DNA from: Protula sp. h YS-2021
Lineage: Eukaryota; Annelida; Polychaeta; Sabellida; Serpulidae
Direction of reading: 5' to 3'
DNA: 64,000 nucleotides
NCBI GenBank assembly: GCA_949752745.1
Contig: OX457027.1
Span: forward strand, 90,541,720-90,605,719
The notes beneath the pieces are model-generated. The model saw only the letters and a list, made by a program, of their open reading frames with translations, was not told the DNA's origin and searched no databases. The position numbers and the translations under genes were made by a program. Below are positions 34,990 through 45,595 of the stretch, in pieces (within the stretch, counting starts at the first letter, position 1; the number at the start of each line of letters is the position of its first letter).

Positions 34990-35302
34990 TACCATCTGTC
35001 TATCATACCTTCATAATACACATTCATAATGCACTCTATGGTTTAGGGATAGGCTGAACATACCCGGGCTCGAACCACCAACCTTCCGAGCATGGGTCCG
35101 ACCAGGAGCCCCCTGGTCTACCAACTGAGCTATTCCGGACGAAACCTGAATGTTTTGTGAAAACATGCCATATAAGGCTATAATGCACACATACATGTCT
35201 GGTCCAAAAACCCCCATGTTATAGTAGTGGAAAAAAGTAGTTAAGAGCGTAGGAACGATCGATAAATTTCAGAGTGCACTAGTTCAGATCGTGGGAACGA
35301 TC
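34990..35302 (-). mobile_element. tRNA-derived SINE-like insertion in the left TIR
   Basis: This stretch of about 300 bp is absent from the right TIR. On the minus strand it contains TAGCTCAGTTGGTAGA (A box, about 35118-35134) and GGTTCGAGCCC (B box, about 35066-35077), the internal Pol III promoter of a tRNA. The spacing and folding do not fit a normal tRNA, so a SINE or tRNA-derived repeat is more likely. Borders are approximate. Confidence 0.6.
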
Positions 35303-35854
35303 AATATATTTGGGAAGGAATGGGATTTTCCCCACGCTAAGTCTAATGTTATGTTTTATGTTATAGTAGTGGGAAAATGGTAGTTCTAGACCAACTTTAA
35401 CAAATGCCGTTTTTGAAAAACATATGATATATAAAATAAGTTTTAGCATTTTACCATGCTACTTATTCGAATGTTCTAAAGTTATAGTAGTAGGAAAACG
35501 TTGGTTCTAGACCAACTCTAACAAATATAGTTTTTGATAACATATGATATATCAAATAAGTTTGAACATTTTAGCATGCTACTTATTTGAATGTTACAAA
35601 GTCATAGTAGTGGAAAAATGGTGGTTCTAGACCAAATTTAACAAATGTAGTTTTTTTGACAACAAATGACGTTGTTCAACATGTTGTTCAACACGTTCAA
35701 CATGTTCAACATGTTGTTCTACATGTTCAATATGTTCAACATGTTGTTCAACATGTTCAACATTTTCAAAATGTTTAACATGTGCAACATGTTGTTCAAC
35801 GTGTTGTTCAACATATTGTTCAACATGTTCAACAAGTTGTTGTTCAACAAGTTG

Positions 35855-35863
35855 TATATAAAG
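35855..35863 (+). promoter_or_regulatory. TATA box of the mini-element zinc-finger gene
   Basis: TATATAAAG about 44 bp before the ATG at 35907. The same box lies in the right TIR (near 37900, inverted), where only the first codons of the gene remain. Confidence 0.6.
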
Positions 35864-35906
35864 CTATGTTTAAAGACATTTGAATAGTGTAGGTTGAACC
35901 GAAAGG

Positions 35907-36608
35907 ATGTATAAATGCAACATTTGTTCGAATTCTTTCAATTGGCCACAAAGTCTTAAAAGACACTTAAAGGTTGCTCACACTTCAGAAGTGGACGACG
36001 AATCGGATATGGAAAACCCTGTAAAACTACCTTTCACGGAAACTTTAGATGAGTCTTCTATGGAAAGTCAAAGCGTCAACATGGCTGAAAAGAATGCACA
36101 TGCTTGTACAGAATGTGGTGCATTATACAACAGCGAAGAAGCTTTGCTCAAACATATGGAGCAATGTGGTGAGGATACTGATGACAGGAGTTTTGAAAGT
36201 GAGTCAGAAACAGACTCTGAAAGTGAGTCAGAAATAGACTCTGTTTGGCATGATATGGATCAAGAAGTCTACGATGACTATGATAACGTATTTCAAGAAA
36301 AGTTTTCAGAATATGAAGAACAAGGACTTTAAGATGCGCGTGAATTAGCAAGTTATGACCTTCGACCCATTTATAAGCATGGACTAAAACAACTGTTTAT
36401 GAGGCTATTCAAATATACCCAACGTCTAGAACAAAGCCAACATTATCAAAGGATTTTAGAGGACTTTAATTACTTTGTTGATGAAAAACATTATAAGTAT
36501 TCAAAGACAATAAAGATATGGAGGAGGAGGATGACAGCAGTGACGAAGAAAGTGGCATGGACAGTGAACAGAGTGAAACAGATGCAGGAAAATATTAGTC
36601 TTATTTGA
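35907..36608 (+). pseudogene. Zinc-finger protein of the mini-Polinton (stop and frameshift)
   Basis: The first frame (35907-36332, 141 aa) starts with a C2H2 finger, YKCNICSNSF...LKRHLKVAH. A second finger of C2HC type follows, ACTECGALYNSEEALLKHMEQC, and then an acidic Ser/Glu/Asp tail. A TAA at 36330 ends it. The same frame continues after the stop with a region that is conserved in the sibling element on the minus strand near 44900-45130 (RLFKYTQRL, then a LED..CFVDEKHY-like stretch). The sibling has a sense codon at the stop position. A second frame change near 36505 leads into an acidic end. The intact protein was probably about 230 residues. Likely DNA-binding; role unknown. Confidence 0.65.
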
Positions 36609-37087
36609 CTAATCTTTATAATAAAGTCTTTGTAAATGTTGTAATATTTTATTAACTTAAGCGCTGTGTAATATATGTCTTGCTTTGCAACATATGAAAT
36701 TGCGAGAGGCTAAGATCCCTGGTGCGGTGTGAATTCACCCGTAAACCATATATCATATATTATGTATTATAATAAATGTTGTATTATTATGTATTATATT
36801 CAAGTATTGTATTATTATGTATTATATTCAGGTATTTTATTATTATGTATTATATACAAGTATTGTATGAAAAAAATGAATAAGTTGAAAACAATTATAT
36901 GTGTTTCTTTTATTAAATATTACAAATATTTACAATTATGATAAAAACAAAACAGAAATATTTCAAATACATATTATGCTAATACATGTATCCACTCATA
37001 AGAACTTAAATTGATAAGTTTACAAATGTTATAAAAACTAACTTTACATCAACATAGATAACGTTAATTCATTTCATAGTCATACTG

Positions 37088-37660
37088 TTAAAATTGCATA
37101 CAGTCGCAAATGACTTTCTCCTCAACCATCTTCTGACAGTCACTACATTTATACGCATCCATTTTCTGAAGCATGAGATCCACTGACGTCATTTGCTTCT
37201 TCAGCATTTGCCAGTCTTTCAATGACAACAAAATTCCCTTCTTGGTAGGATATAACCTCCCAGATGCATGATTCGTAATATATTTACGAATGTTAACCAT
37301 CACTTTCTGTTGATATTTCACCAATTTAATATATGTTTCTCCATTAATGGGTATCATAACCGGTGAATCGTCTACACGCATCTTCTTCATGGTGGTATCA
37401 GCTTTACGCTCCGGTTCTCGCTTCATATTAGGCTCTGTCTTAATTTTTCGCATTTTACACAGCGCCGTCTTAGCTGGTAAATCATCTCGTTTTATCTTTC
37501 TAAAATGTGGTCGCTTTTGACGCTGCTGACGTGACTTTACCTTGGACTGTACCATGGGCATTGCCTTAAACTTTGCTGTAGGTATTGTCTCAGGCTTTGC
37601 TATAAAATTTTCTGCAGGCATTGCCATAGATGGTAGTTGTTGTTCACTCACTGCAGACAT
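37088..37660 (-). CDS. PC4/Sub1-domain protein of the mini-Polinton
   Basis: 190 residues from the ATG at 37660. Residues 1-98 are low-complexity, Met/Lys/Arg/Pro-rich and likely disordered. Residues about 99-165 match the PC4 (p15, Sub1) ssDNA-binding coactivator fold: ETYIKLVKY, VMVNIRKYI, then YPTKKGILLSLKDWQMLKKQM, the KKGI-L-W-L signature. The end has a CxxC...CxC cluster (residues 172-187) that could bind zinc. The ORF is open, unlike the convergent zinc-finger gene. A TATA-like box precedes it. The PC4 core resembles the gene at 57536 in the autonomous element and the relic at 42322. PC4 proteins bind single-stranded DNA and help transcription or replication; the role here is inferred. 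Confidence 0.8.
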   Translation of the reverse strand: MSAVSEQQLPSMAMPAENFIAKPETIPTAKFKAMPMVQSKVKSRQQRQKRPHFRKIKRDDLPAKTALCKMRKIKTEPNMKREPERKADTTMKKMRVDDSPVMIPINGETYIKLVKYQQKVMVNIRKYITNHASGRLYPTKKGILLSLKDWQMLKKQMTSVDLMLQKMDAYKCSDCQKMVEEKVICDCMQF

Positions 37661-37714
37661 GTTCACTCTTCAGTATCTTGATACAGAATGTGCGTTATGT
37701 CTGAGGGCAGGTGC

Positions 37715-37722
37715 CTTTTATG
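37715..37722 (-). promoter_or_regulatory. TATA-like box of the mini-element PC4 gene
   Basis: CATAAAAG on the minus strand, about 55 bp before the ATG at 37660. The same short spacing is seen for the PC4-like genes of the autonomous element. Confidence 0.5.
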
Positions 37723-37797
37723 CTCTATAGGGAGTTGTCACACTCGAGGTTGGACACACTATGTCCTAATATGTTTAGAAATAACTTTACCTTATGT

Positions 37798-38973
37798 GAC
37801 TTTGTGGCAAATTGTAAGATTTCGAACAAATGTTGCATTTATACATCCTTTCGGTTCAACCTACACCATTCAAATGATGAGAAAGTCTTTAAACATAGCT
37901 TTATATACAACTCGTTGAACAACAACTTGTTGAACATGTTGAACAACATGTTGAACAATATGTTGAACAGCACTTTGAACAACATGTTGAACAACACGTT
38001 GCAGATGTTGAACATTTTGAACATGTTGAACAACATGTTGAACATGTTGAACATGTTAAACAACATGTTGAACAATATCATATGTTGTCAAAAAAACGAA
38101 ATTTGTTAAAATCGGTCTAGAACCACCATTTTTCCACTACTATGACTTTGGAACATTCAAAGAACTAGCATGCTAAAATGTTCAAACTTATTTCACATAT
38201 CATATGTTATAAAAAACTACATTTGTTAGAGTTGGTCTAGAACCAACATTTTCCTACTACTATGACTTTAGAACATTTGAATAAGTAGCATGGTAAAATG
38301 CTAAAACTTATTTTATATATCATATGTTTTTCAAAAACTACATTTGTTAAAGTTGGTCTAGAACTACCATTTTCCCACTACTATAACATAAAACATAACA
38401 TTAGACTTAGCTTGGGGAAAATCCCATTCCTTCTCAAATTTATTGAAGGGACGTCTCCTAGGGGTCTGACGTCAGTATGACGTCACAAGTGGCGTGGAAC
38501 ATCCATGGGGGTTCTGGACCAATAGAATGTTCTAGAAAAAAGTGGCGTGGAACTCTCGTTTCCTCATGATAGACAGATGGTAGAAAGGATGCCTTCTAGG
38601 GGTCTGACGTCATTATGACGTCAAAAGGTGGTCTGGAAGTCTTGCTAGGGTTAGGGTCACATGGCCGTTGATTGACGGGTCACGTGACTAATGACGTCAT
38701 GATGATTGACAGGTGACTAAGGGTTATGCTGCTTAGGGCAGTCTTAGTATGATGTCATGGCGTCATAACGTCATTATGACGTCATGATAACGTCATGATG
38801 ACGTTATTATAACGTCATGATAACGTCATGATAACGTCATGATGACGTCATTGACACGGGCGCGCGTTCTATCAATTACCATCTGTTCCAAAACTGTCAT
38901 GGCAGTTCTGAGACACCCTATGACGTCATTATGACGTCACTTTCTGTTCCAGAACGGTCGTTTTCCTACTACT
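37798..38973. repeat. Right terminal inverted repeat of the mini-Polinton
   Basis: About 1176 bp, inverse of the left repeat without its insertion. It includes a truncated second start of the zinc-finger gene (inverted, near 37835), which shows that the TIR reaches into coding sequence. Confidence 0.88.
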
Positions 38974-38979
38974 GGGGTG

Positions 38980-39345
38980 ACATTTTTTCCTTTCATTTTA
39001 AAATATAAATTCACAGTACTGAAGGACTAAAACACGGAAATACAAAGATCGTGACGTCATTTCTTCGCAATTTTTATTTAAAGGCCGAATATGAAAGAAT
39101 ATCCTCGCACCTTTACTTCGTATAGTAAGACAACGCAGTGGAGGCCGGTAGAACTACAGCTTCCCTGTATCGGGGCGGGAGGGTGGACGGAGGTTGGCGG
39201 AGGGGGGGGGGGGGTTGGATTATTTAATGGGTCAACCCTCCTCCGGACTCTCAGGAACAGGGCCTTACAACTTCTCCCTCCCCCTCCCACTGTTGCTATT
39301 GGAAATTATATGCTTACAAACTATGTCATACTAAAACACTGAAAT
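38980..39345. other. Unassigned sequence between mini-element and minisatellite
   Basis: Contains a poly-G run near 39201-39214. No gene or repeat identity recognised. Confidence 0.4.
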
Positions 39346-39760
39346 GTAGCATTAGAACATCGAGCACTAGAACGCTGAGCATGAACATTCTAGAACACGA
39401 GAAAGGTAACACTAGAATGCTGACCATGAACATTCTAGAACACGAAAAAGGTAACACTAGAACGCTGAGCATGAACGTTCTAGAACACGAGAAAGGTAAC
39501 ACTAAAACGCTGAGCATTAACATTGTAAAATAGGAGAAATGTAGCACTGGAACGCTGAGCATGAACATTTTAGAACACGAGAAATGTAACACTAGAACGC
39601 TGAGCATGAACATTCTAGAACACGAGAAAGGTAACACTAGAACGCTGAGCATGAACATTCAAGAACACGAGAAACGCAACACTAGAACGCTGAGCATGAA
39701 CATTCTGGAACACGAGAAATGTAACACTAGAACGCTGAGCATGAACATTCTTGCGTTTCT
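39346..39760. repeat. 45-bp minisatellite
   Basis: About nine units built on cactagaacgctgagcatg and aacattctagaacacgagaa, with small variants. The reading frames on both strands are repetitive and not genes. Confidence 0.95.
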
Positions 39761-40059
39761 CGTGTGTTAGATTCGAAATGCTCAGTCACGTTACGTGGTA
39801 CATCTCAAACTTGGTCAGGGTCTGCTGCTCTTAAATTTTCTGAATCGACAACCCTATCTTTACCTGTTGACTGGTCTCTGATTCTGTAATTTACCGGTGC
39901 GTTCCACAGTGCGGTAAAAGAGCTTTCATTTCAAAGAAAAGTTAGGACACTCTTTGGGCCTAGCTGATCGTTCTAAATAAAATACAGGGTCACCGACCTC
40001 AAAGTCTTACGAAGCTGCTCTGTTTCCTAACTTTCATTTATTTCTTTTCACGAGAGTCA

Positions 40060-40912
40060 TAATTGTTCTTTTATGCTTCTTTATAGGCTAAATGCAACCT
40101 TTCAAGCATGCGTGACACGTAATCATCTCCCATATATTTAAATTTTGGATTTAAGAGGGTGTCCATGGACAAAACAGGGTCCCTCCATAAACTAAGAAAA
40201 TGAGGTAAAATGTGTGGTGCTATTGACTGACGTTCGATAAGCCATCAAAAGCGCCGGCAAATATTTTGGCCAGTCAAGGTGATTTTGCGATGACGTCATT
40301 CATAAAAACGATGATAGCGCTCGACCTTTCCGTTCGACGCTGAGTGATTCAATGAAGTTCGTATATGACCGATTTTCATACGTTTCAACAGTAATTCGAT
40401 GATTGCGTTGACGTATTCAGTACCATTGTCACTAAGTATTGGTCTCAGGAAACCGTGAGTAGGAATGAACTTTTCCATCAGTAATGATGCGACCGTTTCC
40501 GCAGATTTATCACGGACGGCATAGCACGGACGTGAACCACATTCCGCCTCAGTAAATGGTCCTGACGTGTCTATCGCTATCAATTCAAAGGGGTACTCGG
40601 ACATGGGCATATATTGGGATACAAGAATTGCGCATTTGCCTTGCTTTACATAAACCACAATTTTGAATAAAGTTTACCGTGTCCCTAAAAGCATTTTTCC
40701 AATAGAAAGGTTGTTGTTGAATCGAAATTTTGTCGTACGTTTTGTCTTGACCTGTGTGACCTCCACCGAATTCGCTTTTGTGTGCTTATTCTAAAATTGT
40801 TGATTGAAGTGTTTTGGGAATACCTAATTGTAAACGACAATTTTTTCGACATTTGCTTATCTAATACTTCTCTGCATTGTTCATTAGCATTTTGCACATG
40901 GTTGAGTGACAC
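40060..40912 (-). pseudogene. Gypsy integrase remnant
   Basis: The core (40296-40658) has the DDE elements: IAIDTSGPF, then ILSDNGTEYVN, then HSASNGKVERYH. Upstream is a CGLC zinc motif in another frame. Downstream is WPKYLPALLMAYRTS, typical of the region after the core. Several frame changes; not functional. Confidence 0.85.
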
Positions 40913-41019
40913 AAAATGTATTTTTATTTCCTCAACCTGAGTTACTAACTGTTTACTTCTGTCCTTAGGATTCCGCTATTGGTTTTACTGTCTCCCGTCC
41001 GAGTTACCTCTAGCGGGTT

Positions 41020-41290
41020 GGCTTTCTCATCTGGGGACCTAATGGGCCAAAAATATCGGCTGTAAAATTGGTTTTTCCACTTTTATATTCAATGTTACAG
41101 CCATACTCTTCTAGCAAAATTACCCACCTTTGAACCCTGACATTCTTCATTTCGACAGTAAATAGACCATAGAGGTTTGTGGTCAATAAGTATGGCAAAC
41201 GTATTTCCATAAAGGAAATATCGCAACTTACTTACTGCAAAAATTATAGCGTAAGCTATTTGCACATCTCCTGTATGGCTGTACTGTTGT
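41020..41290 (-). pseudogene. Gypsy RNase H remnant
   Basis: The minus strand shows KLRYFLYGNTFAILIDHKPLW and, after a frameshift, RWVILLEEYGCNIEYKSGK. These are the gypsy RNase H signatures for YLYG..F.v.TDHkpL and RW...L.EY...I.Y..GK. Confidence 0.8.
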
Positions 41291-41997
41291 ACGAAGACTC
41301 TTTTTATTCCTCAAAAGTTAAATTTTGATGCAATGGCAAAAGTCATGCCAAAAAATCGGCTGCAGACTCTTTTAATGTTTGGCGGGCAGGCTATTTTAAT
41401 CGTTCGTCAATTGCTTCAGTGACCATTCCCGCCCGCTTTATCTCCTTTAACCATTCGCGGAATGTTTTCCATCGAATCCACGTATTTGTTTTAAAACCCC
41501 TTGTGCCCTTAACTCTAATTTTATCGGAAATATCGGAATATGACTTACGTTAGGTTCCATCTTTACCTAAACTAACAAATAAAGAAAACCCTAACCGTAA
41601 AGCTATTTCGTGCTGGTTATCAAATTGCAAAGGATTTGGAACTAACCTGACTGTTCTCATGAATGTTCTTGTCGTCATTTGTCCAGTCCTATGATCTCTA
41701 CTGATATTGTAATAGAAATGCTCCTCTTCCTCTGACAGGGTAATAGAAATGCTGCTCTTCCTCTGATGTGAAAATAGAAATGCTCTTTTTATATTAGGGT
41801 TAAAAATGCTGCTGTTGTGGCTGGAAATGCTGCACTTTTGCCTCTCTCTCGAATCGGAATTTGCCCCTTGAGATTCGCTGGTTCTTCCGTCTTAAGTCGG
41901 ACACTGTTGGATTATGTTGACGGTTGACAGACTTAGCTTGTGTCGATCCAAAATGTGATGATTTTAGATAGACGAGATCCTGGTCTGAGGCACCATT

Positions 41998-42240
41998 TGT
42001 AGGATACTGCTTCTTCTGTCTAAAATCTCTTCTGGTTTCTTCTAAGTATTTTAACTAACAGTTAAAATGAAGAGACGTTTCTTGTTCGCGTTATGTTTTT
42101 ATTTCGGCTTCGATACTATCACTGTGACACCGCAACCCAGATTGCCTAAAATTATTGGGCTGCGTGTTTTTATCTGATGCGTCACATGATCACGACATCA
42201 TGTACCATGAGGTAATCAGTTTTACCTTGCATACCCAACA
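41998..42240 (-). repeat. 5' LTR of the gypsy relic, 243 bp
   Basis: On the minus strand it starts TGTTGGG and ends CCTACA, so it has TG...CA ends with a short imperfect inverted repeat. It is followed by AA and a tRNA-complementary site (41981-41995). Confidence 0.7.
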
Positions 42241-42321
42241 AACACGGTAATATAAACTAGGATGGATGCTAATAAGTGATTCATCAAAGAATCCCAGATT
42301 GAATTAAAGGTCAAGTCTAAG

Positions 42322-42810
42322 GCAATGCCCATGTCAAAGTCTGAGTTGCAGTCACTTGCACTACAACAGCTTCAAAGGCGACCAACGTTTAGAAAACTGA
42401 AAAGAGATGAGTGTTTGCCTACAGCTACCATGTCACTGTCTAAAAAGCGAAAAATGGAGCTAAGGCAGAGCCTAAGGTCAAGCGAGAATCTGAGCGTAAA
42501 ACTACTGCTACAAAGTCCATGAAGAAGAAGATGAGTGTACATGATTTACAGGTTATGATACCCATTAATGGAAAAAATAGATTAAACTGGTGAAATACCA
42601 ACAGTAAGTGATGGTTAACATTTGTGAATACATTACGGATCATGCACCTGGGAGGTTATATCCTACCAAGAAGGGAATTTTATTAACATTGAAAGAATGG
42701 CAAATGTTGAAGAAGCAAATGACGTCAGGGGATCACGTGCTTCAGCACACTGATGTGTATAAATGCTGTAACATTCACAAGATTTTCAATAGAACGCGTT
42801 TATCATCATG
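42322..42810 (+). pseudogene. PC4-domain gene relic
   Basis: Same protein as at 37088-37660: a basic Met/Lys-rich N-terminus with RRPTFRKLKRDE, then VMIPIN in another frame, then MVNICEYITDH and YPTKKGILLTLKEWQMLKKQM. It is cut by frameshifts near 42460 and 42580 and ends in a changed C-terminus without the full Cys cluster. Confidence 0.8.
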
Positions 42811-43640
42811 AACTCAAACGTTCAACTATCTCTAGATTACTTGGGTGAACTGACGATTTGTTACTGTGGAACTTTCATTATCCTATCTCCTGAAGATCAA
42901 GCTGTGGTTAAAGGGAAATGCGGGTATCTCTGCGCCATCTAGCGACCGAAATGCGCATACTAAATCCGTCTAGTTCGAGAAATGCTTTTCAAAGACAAAT
43001 TGGGTCGTGTCCAGAAATGGTCTGTATTGATGTTTTGTTCCTAGAAGGGCCTGAGTTGATAATATTGTCCATTAAAATCATATTACACTGTTTTGCACCA
43101 TTTATCCGTTGAGTCAATGGGATTTTGTCAACATGATTGTATCATTTTCTTATTGATACGGTGACATATATTTTTTATTTGCTTAAAACATTCATATGCC
43201 GTGTTCTTCAAACAGGGAAAAAAATGAGGCAATTGTCAATTGTGATTATGCGTGAATTTTGCATTTTGATTGAAATTTCTTGGTTTTCCCAATGGTTTCT
43301 ATAGTGAAAGTACGCGACCTGTCAGTGTATTCATTTCTCTTATAACATCGGTGACTCCCCTTTTTCTTTTCAATTTTTGAATGCATACCCTCAAAGCATT
43401 AAACGGTAAAAGTATGAAGGAAATGTCAATTGTAGGTGAGATACCCCCATTTCCCTTTAAGGAGTATTTTGAATCTTTACCAATTCATCTACAAGTCTCA
43501 TAAGATCTTAGTGTGGAAGTCATTGAACGAGACGGCGGTCGCTGTATACAGTTTCAACAGTATGGCGGGCTTACCGGATGCTAATATTTCATCACCCTCA
43601 GTGCAGAACATTGGAGTCAAGCTTATAATGCTTGGCAAGA
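42811..43640 (+). pseudogene. PC4-like gene C relic, interrupted by a MITE
   Basis: The part before the MITE (from an ATG near 42810) and the part after it (from 43461) are similar in order and motifs to the gene at 58326-58667: a short hydrophobic strand pair, a DQ-V-K stretch, then VEVIE, IQFQQYGGLTGC, a stop, and YFITLSAEHW. Two stop codons interrupt it besides the insertion. Removing the insertion at its TTAA target leaves the frame continuous at that place, which confirms the insertion site. Confidence 0.65.
42908..43460. mobile_element. MITE with TTAA target duplication
   Basis: TIRs AGGGAAATGCGGGTATCTC and the inverse of AGGGAAATGGGGGTATCTC, flanked by TTAA on both sides (42908-42911 and 43457-43460). 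A TTAA duplication points to the piggyBac group. About 550 bp, no ORF for a transposase. Confidence 0.8.
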
Positions 43641-43905
43641 ACTTGAAACTTAATTTTGAACCAAATGGACAGGTGCAATTGATATGTGGTTCAAAGAAAA
43701 TTGACTATATGCCTAATATGTGGACTATGATAAAGACTATGAAAGGTTTAAATGAATGGATATTATCAAACCATATTGATGTGAAAGTGATTGGATCGAG
43801 TCAATGTTATGTCAGTTTTCATAAAATTTACAAGCGGAATGAGATAACATTTATGATACTTATATCAATTTAAGTTCTCGTGAGTGGAATAATATGTTAC
43901 ATGTA
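43625..43905 (+). pseudogene. PC4-like gene D relic
   Basis: Reads MLGKNLKLNF, then a variable middle, then CYVSFHKIYKR and, after a one-base shift, a YINL-like stretch near 43860-43905. It lines up with the gene ending at 58941 in the autonomous element (CYVSFHSIYKHG and YINLDSDEW). Here the gene starts with ATG overlapping the end of gene C. Confidence 0.65.
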
Positions 43906-44753
43906 TTAGTATAATATGTATTTGAAATATTTATTTATTTTGTTCTCAGTAACTGTAGATATTTGTGATATTCAATAAAATAAGAAAAACATATATGATG
44001 CATTTCAACTTTTTATTTTTCCGAACAATACTTGACTATAATACATAACTACAAAAAAAGATAAAATAAAAATCCAGAAGTATCCTTCCCAACCTACTGT
44101 CCAATCTGAATCCAGAAGTATTCTTCCCCACTGATCCATGTGAATGAAAAAAATCCAGAACTATCCTTCCCCACCTAATGACGATGGACTAACGTTGGAT
44201 AAATATGATACCCCAGATAAGTTAAATGTTAGGTTTTGGATAATCAAAAAATAATATGCATTACAATTCATTTATGGCATTTCGTTAAATATCAGATACA
44301 CTGAGATTTCTGGATCGCAGTTGTAATAAAAAATTTCGTTTTGTGCTTCTTGACAATACATCAGCAGTTAATATTTTGCGCTTATTTCATTCCAGTTGTT
44401 GGTCCTGGAAAAAAGGACGGAGATTTTTTAGTAGCTGATTATTCTTGAGAAAGTAAGCATTAAGAAATGTGTTTACTGTAACATCTGTCGCCATAAGCTG
44501 TGTATGGAGAATGAGACCGTGGTGCTGCACTCATAGTTCAATGCTTGACAAGTGACAGGTAACACCTGTTTAATTGACATGAGAAAATGTATATGCTTAT
44601 TCTCACACCGAAGCCACGAGCAGAAACTTTCTAATGTCTAGACACCACCCTAGAATGATTGGCAGGTGATCCCCCCCCCCCCCCCCACGTGGCAATCACT
44701 GGGCCTGGATTAGTAGGTGGGGAACGCTACTACAAAACATACATTGAATAGTT
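43906..44753. other. Unassigned sequence inside the decayed mini-element
   Basis: Short repeats of atccagaagtat near 44072-44165 and a poly-C near 44670-44687. No gene recognised; possibly a later insertion, since the intact mini-element has only about 480 bp in this place. Confidence 0.4.
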
Positions 44754-45551
44754 TTATTGATACACTTTGAAGACATCGCTTAAATTAATAACAATATTGC
44801 AAAGTTTAGTCAAATAAGTCTGTTGTTTTTCATCTGTTTCACTCTGTTCCACCTTACTCTCCTCATCCATATCACTTTCTTTGTCGCTGTTGTCATCATC
44901 CTCTTCCTTATCTTCAAAGAATGCATTGATTTTTATAGCCGCTTTTAATGAATTTGAATACTCATAATGTTTTTCATCAACAAAGCAATTAAGGTCTTCT
45001 AAAATGTGTTGATAATGTTCGCTTTGTTTTAGACGTTGTGTATATTTGAAAAGCCTCATAAACAGTTGTTTTAGTCAACGTTTATAAACTGGCCGAAGGT
45101 CATCACTTTCGTAGTCACGCGCATCTTCAAGCCCTTGTTCTTCACATTCTAAAACCTTTTCTTGAAATTTGCCATCATGGCCATCATATACGTCTTGGAC
45201 CATATCATGCCAAACAGAGTCTATTTCTTACTTGCTGTCAGAACTGCTGTCACCGTCACCCTCGCCACACTGCTTGATATGTTTTAATAAAGCTTCTTCG
45301 CTGTTGTATAACACACCACATTCTATACAAGCATGTGCATTATTTTCATCCATGTTGACTCTTTGGCGTTTAATAGAAGGCCCATCTAAGGTTTCCGTAA
45401 AAGGTGCTTTTATAGGGTTTTCCTTCTCTGTCTTCCATTCTCCATTCACTTCTGAAGTGTGTGCATACTTTAAGTGTCTTTTAAGATTTTGTGGCCAATC
45501 GAAATATTTCAAACCAATTGCATTCATACATCCTTTCGATTCCTCGTCCAC
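44754..45551 (-). pseudogene. Zinc-finger protein relic (sibling of 35907)
   Basis: Two pieces (45228-45551 and 44754-45059) with stops between. Contains the finger region FDWPQNLKRHLKYAH, the second finger ACIECGVLYNSEEALLKHIKQC, then RLFKYTQRLKQSEHYQ and a long acidic tail EDKEEDDDNSDKESD. It shows sense codons where the copy at 35907 has its stop, and a TGA elsewhere. Confidence 0.75.
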
Positions 45552-45595
45552 TTTTCAAGTCTTTGAATGTAAGTATATACGACGAACACAACAAC

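Larger units (their letters stand above)
34480..35955. repeat. Left terminal inverted repeat of the mini-Polinton
   Basis: Pairs with 37798-38973. Contents in order: the terminal motif; many tgacgtca palindromes (34510-34860); an insertion not found in the right repeat (about 34990-35302); three to four internal copies of an end-like motif, tagtagtgggaaaa followed by ggttctagacc (near 35365, 35485 and 35605); a run of caacatgttgttcaacatg units (35665-35845); a TATA box; and the first codons of the zinc-finger gene. Confidence 0.88.
34480..38973. mobile_element. Mini-Polinton: non-autonomous element with zinc-finger and PC4 genes
   Basis: The left end is AGTTGTAGGAAAACGAC and the right end is the inverse of AGTAGTAGGAAAACGAC. 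A perfect 6-bp target duplication ggggtg lies at 34474-34479 and 38974-38979. Termini starting AG and a 6-bp duplication are hallmarks of Polintons/Mavericks. Terminal inverted repeats span 34480-35955 and 37798-38973; the left is about 300 bp longer because of an insertion. Between them are a zinc-finger gene (plus) and a PC4-domain gene (minus), convergent. There is no polymerase, integrase or capsid gene, so movement would depend on an element such as the one at 51777. The end motif matches that element's left end. Confidence 0.9.
40060..42240 (-). mobile_element. Ty3/gypsy-like LTR retrotransposon relic
   Basis: Reading on the minus strand: an LTR (41998-42240), AA, a primer-binding site TGGTGCCTCAGACC, degraded gag/pol sequence, RNase H remnants (about 41020-41290), the integrase zinc region (about 40650-40910), the integrase core (40296-40658) and its C-terminal part (to about 40060). 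The coding parts are full of frameshifts. The 3' LTR was not found. This order is that of gypsy-type elements. Confidence 0.8.

Noticed and set aside
35056..35140. Functional tRNA gene on the minus strand
   Set aside because: A and B boxes are present, but the arms do not pair into a normal cloverleaf and the copy is inside an insertion; a SINE head is more likely.
39346..39760. Regular repeat that could be taken for a CRISPR array
   Set aside because: Units are contiguous and nearly identical with no unique spacers; it is a minisatellite in a eukaryotic genome.
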